Assembly: GCA_001275005.1 (NCBI GenBank)
Contig: JWZX01002400.1
Location: 1-26,173, forward strand
DNA length: 26,173 bases
Source: Chrysochromulina tobinii
Taxonomy: Eukaryota > Haptophyta > Prymnesiales > Chrysochromulinaceae
Direction: 5' to 3'
A program made the translations under genes and the position numbers. This document shows positions 1 through 7,900 of this stretch, piece after piece (the first letter of the stretch is position 1; every line of letters starts with the position of its first letter). The notes beneath the pieces were generated by a model that made no database searches, was not told where the DNA came from, and saw only the letters and a program-made list of their open reading frames with translations.

Positions 1-2
1 CC

Positions 3-2312
3 CCGCCCCCGCCCTCGCCCTCGCCCCCGCCCTCGCCTCTCCCGCCGTCCACCACGCCCTCGCCCTCGCCCCTCGCGCCCCCCCCTTCGGTGCCGGGAGC
101 GGCCGCGGTGACCACGTACCAGGTGGTGATCGGCTTCGTTGCTGCGGAGCCAATCGAGACCTTCACGCCTGCCCGGCTGGCCGACATCTCGATCTTGGTC
201 GCCGCCGAGTCGGGCGTCGACCCCAGCACAGTCACCACAGTTGCCTATGCCGCGTCCACACGCGTTGAGATCACCATCGTCACCACGGATTTGTCCGCGA
301 GTGCCGCCGTTGAGGAAATCTTGAGCACCTCCGTCTTTGCGGACGCGGACGCGGCGAGCGAGTTCTTAAACCTCCAGGTGACGAGCGCCCCCACCATCGC
401 CGTGAAGACGGTCACTCGGCTCGTCCCCCCCGAAACCACTACCGGGCTTTCCGTACCGGCCGATGCATCAAGCCAGATCCTCATCCTCATCATCGCCGTC
501 GGCGCTGGCATTTTGGCGATCTTGTGTTGCTGCTTCTTCCGCTACCGTGGCAAGGGCAAGGCCCGCAGCCTGGCTCGCGGCCGTGCGCAGATTGGCTTCG
601 GTCGAGCCTCGACTGGCAACTCGTCCCCACGCGGGCCCTCCACTGAGATGGAGGACTTTAGTGTCCGTAAGGGCGACACGCCCTCTGCCGCCTCCGAGGG
701 CACCATCGACATCGACAAGGGCTCGGCGTCGGCGAAGAAGATCTATCCGGTCGCGTCGCCGATCGCCTCGGCTGCTCCGCGCGGGGCTGCCAAGATCGCG
801 GCGCTCAACGACATGGTCGAGCAGGCAAGACGCGCGAGCAAGCTCAAGCTCATCCCCTGGAACGAGCTCAAGATGACCGAGAAGCTGGGCGAGGGCACCT
901 TTGGCACGGTGCACGCGTGCTCGTTCAAGGCGACGCCTTGCGCAGTCAAAGAGCTGCGCGAGGACAAGGAGTCTTCGGTTCAGCTGCTGGCCGACATGCT
1001 CCGCGAGCACGACGCGATGATGGGCCTGCGCCACCCGAACGTGGTGCTCATGCTCGGCATTTCCACCGACCACGTGCGGCATGTAGGCATCGTGCTCGAG
1101 CTGCTCGAGATCTCGCTGCTCGAGCTGCTGCACGGCGGCGCCGTGTACAAGGAGTACCGCACGTGGCGCGCCTCACTTCTCTCGATCGCGAGCGACGTGG
1201 CCAAGGGCGTCGCGTACCTGCACTTCAACAACGTTCTCCACCGCGACCTCAAGCCTGGCAACGTGCTGCTCTCGGATTCGTGGGTGGCCAAGGTGGCCGA
1301 CTTCGGCTCGTCCGCCAACGGCAAGCCCGGCTCTGCCGCCGAGGGCGAGGGGATCCATGGCACGCCGCCGTACATGTCGCCCGAGGTGGCGCATGGCGAA
1401 AACAACCAGACGGCCGCGCTCGACGTGTGGTCTTTTGGCTGCCTCCTCGTGCACATGGGCACGCTGCGCCCGCCGTACTACGCGCTCAAGTGCAAGCGCG
1501 CGATTGACATCGTGCGCGTGGTGCAGCGCGGCGACGTCTCTCCGGTGCAGGTGCTCCTCGACGACACCGAGCGTCGCGAGTACAAGTGCCCCGCCAGCAT
1601 CGTCGCCCTCGCTAAGCAGTGCTGCCACCGTGAGCCGACGCAGCGGCCTGATATGCCGGCGATCGCGGGCGCGCTCGCGTCACCCGCTATCCAGACCAGC
1701 ATCCTCAAGGGGGCCAAGGACGCGCGCCCACTCGTGCGTCTGCAGCGTCTCCGCGCGTCTGTCGAGGGCGAAGGCACGTTCGACGCGTCCAAGGGCACCT
1801 ACGACGCCTCCGTGGCCGCGTCCTCGGCGCGTGGGGACGCAGCTGAGTCGCCCCGCTCCAGCCCCGCTTACAGCGCGTCCAAGTCCAAGTTCCGGAACCT
1901 CTCGAAGAACGTTCCGGCTGGCGCTACCTCGGCGCGTGGCGAGCCCTCGCCCCGTGCCGCGCCCTCGGTCGGCTCGGCCTTCGAGAGCACCTTCGACGGC
2001 AAGGAAGATGCCAAGCTCGCGACCTTCAACCGCACCTTCGACGGCAAGGAAGATGCCAAGCTCGCAACCTTCAACCGCACCTTTGACGGCACGGCAGATG
2101 CCTCCATAGCCACAGTCGACAAGACATCGATCGGTCTGAGCGCCCACCTCGCACGCGCCTCGATGGCCAACCTGGACGCTGGCAACAAGTCGCAGCGCGG
2201 CCAGGGATCGCAGCGCGGAGGCTCCTCCGCGCGCGGCCAGTCCTCGAACCGCTCGCCCTCGAAGGAGGATGACTTCACTGGCACCTTCGATGCTTCGGCG
2301 CAGCACCTGTAA
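3..2312 (+). CDS. Single-pass receptor-like protein kinase (TKL/RAF-like), 5' partial
   Basis: The frame is open from the first bases of the window. The first possible start inside (position 90) is GTG, so the true N-terminus lies upstream. Order seen: a Pro/Ser-rich stalk (3-90), a roughly 100-residue Val/Thr/Ala-rich globular segment (about 105-410) of likely extracellular type, and one hydrophobic helix (477-539) followed by a basic stop-transfer stretch (RYRGKGKAR). A protein kinase domain follows from about 855 to 1675. It has the glycine loop GEGTFGTV (888-911), AVKEL with the ATP-binding Lys, HRDLKPGN (1239-1262), DFG (1299-1307), GTPPYMSPEV and DVWSFGC. All catalytic residues are present, so it should be active. 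LRHPNVVLMLG after helix C fits the tyrosine-kinase-like (RAF/CTR1/plant RLK) group. The tail (about 1680-2309) is low-complexity, Ser/Ala/Arg-rich and carries repeated TFD motifs. Ligand and pathway cannot be read from sequence. Confidence 0.9.
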   Translation, partial: PPPPSPSPPPSPLPPSTTPSPSPLAPPPSVPGAAAVTTYQVVIGFVAAEPIETFTPARLADISILVAAESGVDPSTVTTVAYAASTRVEITIVTTDLSASAAVEEILSTSVFADADAASEFLNLQVTSAPTIAVKTVTRLVPPETTTGLSVPADASSQILILIIAVGAGILAILCCCFFRYRGKGKARSLARGRAQIGFGRASTGNSSPRGPSTEMEDFSVRKGDTPSAASEGTIDIDKGSASAKKIYPVASPIASAAPRGAAKIAALNDMVEQARRASKLKLIPWNELKMTEKLGEGTFGTVHACSFKATPCAVKELREDKESSVQLLADMLREHDAMMGLRHPNVVLMLGISTDHVRHVGIVLELLEISLLELLHGGAVYKEYRTWRASLLSIASDVAKGVAYLHFNNVLHRDLKPGNVLLSDSWVAKVADFGSSANGKPGSAAEGEGIHGTPPYMSPEVAHGENNQTAALDVWSFGCLLVHMGTLRPPYYALKCKRAIDIVRVVQRGDVSPVQVLLDDTERREYKCPASIVALAKQCCHREPTQRPDMPAIAGALASPAIQTSILKGAKDARPLVRLQRLRASVEGEGTFDASKGTYDASVAASSARGDAAESPRSSPAYSASKSKFRNLSKNVPAGATSARGEPSPRAAPSVGSAFESTFDGKEDAKLATFNRTFDGKEDAKLATFNRTFDGTADASIATVDKTSIGLSAHLARASMANLDAGNKSQRGQGSQRGGSSARGQSSNRSPSKEDDFTGTFDASAQHL
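1989..2123 (+). repeat. Three 45-bp coding repeats in kinase tail
   Basis: Units at 1989-2033, 2034-2078 and 2079-2123 each encode 15 residues beginning T-F-D-G. The first two differ by a single silent base and the third is diverged (TFDGTADASIATVDK). The same T-[FY]-D-[AG] core recurs outside the array in the tail, twice before it (GTFDAS, GTYDAS) and once at the very C-terminus (GTFDAS). Confidence 0.9.
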
Positions 2313-2332
2313 ACTCTTGCACCTGTAAACTC
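2303..2332 (+). repeat. 14-bp direct repeat spanning the kinase stop codon
   Basis: The 14-mer gcacctgtaaactc occurs at 2303-2316 and again at 2319-2332, separated by two bases. The first copy contains the TAA stop (2310-2312) of the kinase gene. Confidence 0.9.
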
Positions 2333-2420
2333 CGGAGGGTGGCTGGCCTTGCCAACGACCCAGCACCATGCGGTCGCGTGCAAGGGACCTTTGTGTATAC
2401 TTCGTTGAGTGTCGACGGGG

Positions 2421-2605
2421 GCCGCGCAACTGGAGAGTTGTCTAGGGTGGCGGCTCCTGCCCATGGACCACGGGCCGCGCAACTGGAGAGTTCTCTAGGG
2501 TGGCGGCTGCTGGCATCGAGCGCATTCGGGAAATGTGTGCCGCGAGGTGCACGAAGGGTTTCGTGGACGGATGCCGCGCAACTAGAGAGTTCTCTAGGAT
2601 GGCGG
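2421..2605. repeat. Three dispersed 33-bp repeats with palindromic core
   Basis: Copies begin at 2421, 2474 and 2573, each starting gccgcgcaact and ending gg(g/a)tggcgg. The core of the third copy is an inverted repeat, ctagaga-gt-tctctag (2582-2597). Copies 1 and 2 have ctggaga in the left arm, which gives one G.T wobble if folded as RNA, and copy 1 has a further change in the right arm (tgtctag). Copies 1 and 2 stay similar for about 39 bp. Spacing is 53 then 99 bp, so this is not a regular CRISPR-like or satellite array. Confidence 0.85.
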
Positions 2606-2722
2606 TACCGTGGCGGGGGAAGCTACAGGTAGCCGCGGACTTTTGGTACGGTGTTTGGGCCGGTGATGCGGAGTTGGCTTGGAAGAATGTCCACGTGGGC
2701 TCGCAGCGATTGCTTCTGTCAG

Positions 2723-2946
2723 ACACCCGCTCCGATAGGCTACTACTTTGAGCCCGGGCAGTCTGGCCGAAAGGTCTGCCTCTGTGTTGTACAGGGTTAG
2801 GGGATCGCGCTGTGTTGGGCACAGCACATGCTAAACGTGCGTCAGATCAACCGCTCCCGAATGGGCTCGGCTACTACTATTTGAGGATGCGGAGCCCGGG
2901 CACGGCAGCACGCTATGGCGCGCCGGTCGGGTAGGTGCCTCTGTGT
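2723..2946. repeat. Diverged direct repeat pair
   Basis: Segment 2723-2787 and segment 2847-2946 share ordered blocks: ccgctcc(c)ga, ggctactact, gagcccgggca and gcctctgtgt. The second copy is longer because of small insertions. This looks like an old local duplication and is not coding. Confidence 0.6.
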
Positions 2947-3138
2947 CGGGTACCGAGGCGGTTTGGGTCATAGAGGTCATAGGGTCATAGGGGCGTCACG
3001 GCACTGTTTTGGCTTTTGGCTTTTGGGCACACGGCGATAAAATGCTATGTAGACCCGAGCATGTCCACGTGAACCACTTTCTCCAGTCTCCAGAGTGTGA
3101 AGTCAGCCGAGCCGGGTGGGCGGGGTTCACTCTGGTGG

Positions 3139-3158
3139 TCTAGCGCGATTGCGCTAGA
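3139..3158. repeat. Perfect 8-bp stem, 4-nt loop inverted repeat
   Basis: tctagcgc (3139-3146), loop gatt, gcgctaga (3151-3158). It lies about 340 bp beyond the stop codon of the minus-strand EF-hand gene and about 830 bp beyond the kinase stop. Function is unknown. It could fold in a transcript from either strand. Confidence 0.75.
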
Positions 3159-3497
3159 TAGTAGATTGGTTGTCTATTCAGCCTTCAGGGGCGAACAACG
3201 TCAAGGGCGCTCGCCGGTGTAGCCGGGTGTGGCGCGACGCCATAACGACGCCATGGTGTAATGGTTTGTGCGCACTGGACTCTCACAGTCTCACTCTGGA
3301 GTGCCCGGCGCACGCCGGCGCGGTGGGGGCGGACCGCCCGGAGCCGGCGGGGGGTGTGCCGCCACTGGACCCTGGTGCCTGGACGGTCGGGTGTGTAGTC
3401 CGGTCTGGGACGGTGAATATGCAGAGAGCGCCCCCCTTAATAATCTTTGAAGAACGTTACAATGCCAGATCCGTGATCAGCCTGCATCGCGTGAACG

Positions 3498-4817
3498 TTA
3501 ACATGACATGGGGTTGCTCGGCAAAAAGTCGATCGCAAACGGATCCTCGTAGGCACCGCGCGGCCCGACGAGCGCGGGCAGGTCGCGCACGAGGTGCGAG
3601 AACTCGTGTAGCTCAATGACACCACTGCGATCGCGGTCGTACTTGGCGAGGATGATGGCGGCTACATCGTTGTCGACATTCGTGCCGAGTTCGCGCAGCG
3701 CCAAGCGCAGCTCGGCCGCCGAGATGGTGCCGCTGCCATCGCGGTCGAACTGCGTGAAGACCTTGAGGTCGCGCACAAGCGTCACGAACTCGAGCAGGTT
3801 GATCTGGCCGTCGCCGTTCTCATCCCACGTGGCGACGATGGTGGTCACCTGCGCGATCGCCTTGTCCGACAGGCCGAGCTTGCGCAGCGCCGGCAGCAGC
3901 TCGTCCGCATCGAGCACGCCGTTGCCGTCGCGGTCAAAGGACGTGAAGAGAGAGATGTCACGTACGAGCACGGCAAACTCATGCAGCTCGATGCGCCGGC
4001 TCGCGTCGGCGTCGTACCGGCGCAGAATGGCCTGGGCGATATCCGAGTCCACCGGTAGCCCGAGCAGGTGCAGAGCTTCTCGGAGCTCTGGAAGGTCGAT
4101 GTCGCCGCTGCCGTCCAGGTCGAACCTGGAGAAGGCCTGGAGCGAGCGCACCAGGTCAGTGAACTCGAGCAGGTCGAGCCGGCCCGAGCCGTCGACATCC
4201 CATGCTCGCAGGATGAGCTCCGCGTGCCGCTCGGTGCACGAGTGCAGCCCGAGCTGGAGCAGCGCCGGCAGCAACTCGTCCGCATCGAGAGTGCCCGAGC
4301 CATCTTGGTCGAACGTGAGAAGCAGCTGCACGTCGCGCACGAGGCGCGAGAACTGCTTGGCGTCGATCTGGCCCTTGCCCGCGTATCGCTTTACGATCGC
4401 CTTCGCCTGATGCGAGTGCGAGTCCATCCCCAGGCGCTCGAGCCCCCTTTGGAGCTCCTGGACATCAATGCCACCGCTCGCGTCCCGGTCAAAGTACTGG
4501 AACCATTCGTCGAGGTGCTGCGCCGCCGTGTTGGCTTTCCACTTGTTTGTTTTGGCGAGCAGCTGGCCGGCCATGCGGGTCATCTCCTTCAGGTCGTGCA
4601 TCATCAAAGCCCATCCGCTGCGCAGGTCCTCGTCCTGCGCGTCCGACTTTTCGAGGGCTTTCTGCAGCCGGTCGAGTCGCTCATCCTGCTCGTGCAGCTT
4701 ACGCTCGATTTCGTGCGTGGCGGACGACCGGGAGCGCAGGACCAATTGCGATGAGGAGCTGGTTTCGCTTGACGAGCCCCAAGTCAGGCCGCAGAGCATG
4801 TCATGCAACACGTACAT
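3498..4817 (-). CDS. Protein with ten tandem EF-hand motifs (Ca2+ sensor/buffer)
   Basis: Start chosen at the ATG whose first base is 4817. The frame extends to 4835 only through GTG and meets an in-frame stop at 4860-4862, so the product is 439 aa. After a Ser-rich N-terminus comes a short heptad-like helix (about residues 35-59, HEIERKLHEQ...) and a linker. EF-hand loops then start at residues 110, about 145 (degenerate, lacks ligands), 170, 207, 233, 269, 295, 332, 358 and 394. Eight are canonical DxDxSG-type loops ending in Glu. Loop six has Arg at the usual Gly position (DADASRRIELHE). Spacing alternates between 36-37 and 26 residues, giving five EF pairs on a period of about 62-63 residues, with an LVRD motif after each second hand. 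No TM or catalytic domain is seen. Calcium binding is strongly expected; the partner is unknown. It is divergent from the dynein gene. Confidence 0.9.
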   Translation of the reverse strand: MYVLHDMLCGLTWGSSSETSSSSQLVLRSRSSATHEIERKLHEQDERLDRLQKALEKSDAQDEDLRSGWALMMHDLKEMTRMAGQLLAKTNKWKANTAAQHLDEWFQYFDRDASGGIDVQELQRGLERLGMDSHSHQAKAIVKRYAGKGQIDAKQFSRLVRDVQLLLTFDQDGSGTLDADELLPALLQLGLHSCTERHAELILRAWDVDGSGRLDLLEFTDLVRSLQAFSRFDLDGSGDIDLPELREALHLLGLPVDSDIAQAILRRYDADASRRIELHEFAVLVRDISLFTSFDRDGNGVLDADELLPALRKLGLSDKAIAQVTTIVATWDENGDGQINLLEFVTLVRDLKVFTQFDRDGSGTISAAELRLALRELGTNVDNDVAAIILAKYDRDRSGVIELHEFSHLVRDLPALVGPRGAYEDPFAIDFLPSNPMSC

Positions 4818-4907
4818 GGCTGGACGCCCATCCACAACGCGGACGTTTTTCGTTAAAGGTCAGCTCGCCGAACCGTTGTCGCGGCGCTGCGGGTCACCCC
4901 AGAGGCC
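4818..4907. promoter_or_regulatory. 90-bp divergent start-to-start interval (bidirectional promoter/5' leaders)
   Basis: The EF-hand ATG (first base 4817, minus strand) and the dynein ATG (4908, plus strand) are separated by only 90 bp, which must hold both 5' leaders and core promoter elements unless these overlap coding sequence. In-frame stops are present for both genes (plus-strand TAA at 4854-4856, minus-strand TGA at 4860-4862), so neither coding region runs through it. No TATA box is visible. A T/A-rich patch (about 4845-4857) stands out in otherwise GC-rich sequence. Confidence 0.6.
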
Positions 4908-7900
4908 ATGTCTTCCGCTCAGACGACATGGCTCAAGGGGATCGTGGTGAAGAGCTTGGGTTCGACGGACCGCGCCTTCGAATACATGCTCGCCGAGAGC
5001 CCTGCCAATAAGGAGCTGCTCAAATCTTTTTTCGCCAACGACGGCGTGAGCTCTCCGGCCGCCATTGTCTTCTCCACGTCGCAGATGGAGACGAGCTTCG
5101 CGCGGCTCGTGCACGGCGGCAAGCTGTCGGGTGACGGCGAAGAGGCGCCGCCCGAGCCGGAGCCCGAGCCCGAGCCGCCCGCCGCCGAGCCCGCTGCAGA
5201 GGGCGAGGATTCGCCGCCGGCCGAGGGTGGCGAGGGTGGCGAGGCGGCACCGCCCGCAGAGGGTGGCGAGGCTGCGCCGCCAGCTGAGGGTGGCGAGGCG
5301 GCGCCGCCGACAGAGGGGGCACCCGCCGAGGAGGCCGCGCCTCCCGCTGAGGAGGCCGCCCCGCCGCCGCCGGCGGCGGCGAAGCCGAAGCCGAGGCAGG
5401 ACCCGGCCGAGCTGCTGCAGATCCACATGCACATCGCACATGCTCACATGCCGACGGCCGCGTGCGTGGGCCGGCTCGTGTACTTCACCGTGATCGCCGA
5501 GACGCCGGGCCCGATCGCCGACCGGGCCGGCAACGCGTCGGGCGTGGCCGAGGAGGTTGCGGGCAAGATCAACTACGGTGTGCTCGCTGGTGGCTCCATG
5601 ATTCAGCTCGAGCAGCTGCTGCATGAGGTGTACCTGCCCCTCCTGAGCCACAATCAGCAGCAAATGGCGAACAGCAAGGACATCGAGGCCCATCAGGACA
5701 GTGCCGAGTTCATGGCTAACATGCAAAAGTTTGGCTCGCAGTTGCAGCACGCCATCCAGCAGATGACGGGAGATGTGCGGTTGACGATCCCGGCGATCAC
5801 GATCGACGAGGACGGCATCGACGCCGCGGCCAAAGATAAGGGTCTCGTGCAGCAGCTCGAGGCGGCCCTCGAGGACTGGACGCCCAACATTGCGATGGCC
5901 ATCGAGACACAGATGGGCAAGCAGCCAGTGGGGAAAGGTCCACTCGCCGAGATTGAGTTTTGGCGCGCGCGCGCCGCGGCGATCTCGACGCTCTACGAGC
6001 AGCTCAACCGACCGAACGCGCGCCGCATGGTGATGGTGCTCGAGCGGCTCGGCCCCGACTCGGCGAGCGGCTCGCTGCTGCCCGGCTTCAACTACCAGTT
6101 TTCGGAGCTTGAGAAGCGATACGTGGAGGCGAAGGACAACGTCAAATTCCTGACGACGCTCGAGCGCCATTTCAAGCACATTCGCGACGGCGCTCTCACG
6201 CAGATCCTGGACACGCTCCCGTCGATGATGAACGCGCTGCGCATGGTCTGGGTCATCTCGCGCCACTACAAGGACGACACGCGCATGGAGCCGCTCTTTG
6301 GGCGCATCGGCTGGGAGATCGCCAACCGCGTCTCGACGATGATCAACATGCGCACCATCTTCCGCGACTCGGCGGAGAAGTCCCTTCGGCTCATCGTCGA
6401 CTCGCAGAAGGTGCTCGCCGCCTGGGAGCAGACCTACCTGGACATGCGCCAGAAGATCGAGGAGAGTGGGCGCGACAACCGGTGGGAGTTTGACCGCAAC
6501 AAGCTCTTCGCGCGCACACGCTACATGGAGAAGCGCTGCGGAGACCTTAAGGACGTGGCCGAGATCCTCGCGGACATGCGCGCGATGCTCGGGCCTGAAC
6601 TCAAGGCAGTCACGGGCGACGCGAAGGGCATCGATGAAGTCATGGCGCGCGTCGAGGCGCTCGTGGTACCGCTCGAGACGGCGCCTTTTGACCTCTTCGA
6701 CCGGCGCTACCAGACGTCCTGGGAGGCGGCGATGGGTAAGTTTCGTGAGAATGTGGCCGCGATCAACGAGACGCTCCAGAAGTTCATGGACGACTCGTTC
6801 CACAAGCTGCGCAACGCCGAGGGCGCCTTCGACCTGCTCCAAAAGTTCCGCTCGATGCCGCAGTCGCAGGAGGCGCAGGCGAAGCTCATCGAGCGCAAGA
6901 CGGCCGACATCCTCGCGCAGTACGAGGCCGAGCTGGACCATGTTCACGGGCTCTTCACCGATCGGCAGGAGGACCCGCCGCTCTCGAAGAACCAGCCGCC
7001 GCTGGCGGGCGCGATCAACTGGTCGCACTCGCTCTTCCTGCGCATCCGGAAGACGATTGCCAAGTTCCAGTCGCTCGACGACGAGATGTTCCTCAGCGAG
7101 CAAGGCAAGGCCATTGCCCAAAAGTTCGTCAGGGTCTCCAAGGCCATCCGCCACTACGAAAAAGGCAAATTCGACGAGTGGAAGGAGACGGTCAATCGGC
7201 GCGCGATGGACTGCCTGAAGCAGAACATCTTCACGACCAACGCCAAGGGCGGCATCGTCGTCAACTTCGACGAGCAGCTCACGGTGCTCATCCGCGAGTC
7301 CAAGTACTTGGATCGGATGGGCTTCTCCGTGCCCGAGACGGCGCTCAACGTGACGCTGCAGGAGGACAAGTACCATTCGTACGTCGAGTCGCTCAACGCG
7401 ATGCTCGCGGCGCACCAGGCGGTGCTCGACTCGCTCTCTGCCGTTGAGACGGAGCTGCTGCAGGAGAAGATCGGCGCGCTGCGCCGGTCGCTCGACAAGG
7501 GGTTCACGCTCCTCAACTGGAACTCGCTTTCGATCCCTGAGTTTACCACCTCGTGCAACAAGGAGATCGCCGCCTTCCAGACGGTCGCCAAGCAGATGCA
7601 CAAGAACTCGGCCAACATCAAGGAGATCGTCGACGCGATCGCCAAGGTGCAGCTGATTGAGCGGCCCGGCCACGAGGCGGCCTCCATCCCCGAGCTCGGC
7701 GAGCTCATGGATGACTTCGAAAAGCGACGCGCCGAGAAGATCGACAAGCTCAAGCGCCAGTATACGCAGATCGGCCCTCTGCTCATCAAGGTCGAGGAGA
7801 TGGTCGCCAACACCAACTCGGGCCGCTCGCCCGCGATGGCGAGCTACTACGCCTACTGGGAGCGCCAGCTCTTCGCGGCGCTCACGCGCATGGTGCTCTC

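Larger units (their letters stand above)
2313..3497. other. Convergent intergenic region, repeat-rich, no gene seen
   Basis: This 1.2 kb lies between the 3' ends of the kinase gene and the EF-hand gene. No ORF in it has a recognisable domain. It should hold both 3' UTRs and polyadenylation sites, but I see no certain polyadenylation signal. It contains a dispersed 33-bp palindromic repeat, a diverged direct repeat, short tandem repeats (ggtcatag three times at 2966-2990, ttttggc at 3007-3026), a hairpin (3139-3158) and a tRNA-like A-box (3254-3264). Confidence 0.7.

Noticed and set aside
2421-2605. CRISPR array
   Set aside because: There are only three copies, with irregular spacing (53 and 99 bp) and internal mismatches, in a eukaryotic intergenic region.
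3240-3320. Functional tRNA gene
   Set aside because: The A-box and part of an anticodon arm are present, but no T-arm, B-box or matching acceptor 3' strand can be found within tRNA length.
4818-4835. Longer EF-hand protein starting at 4835
   Set aside because: The codon at 4835 is GTG on the minus strand. The first ATG after the upstream in-frame stop is at 4817.
4860-7673. Long minus-strand ORF (937 codons) opposite the dynein N-terminus and across the divergent promoter
   Set aside because: It is the mirror of the dynein codon bias (GAG/CTC, GCG/CGC), with a Leu/Arg/Val/His-rich, domain-free translation. The plus-strand dynein is unambiguous. Similar antisense frames at 8760-10538, 10911-13172 and 16161-17852 are rejected for the same reason.
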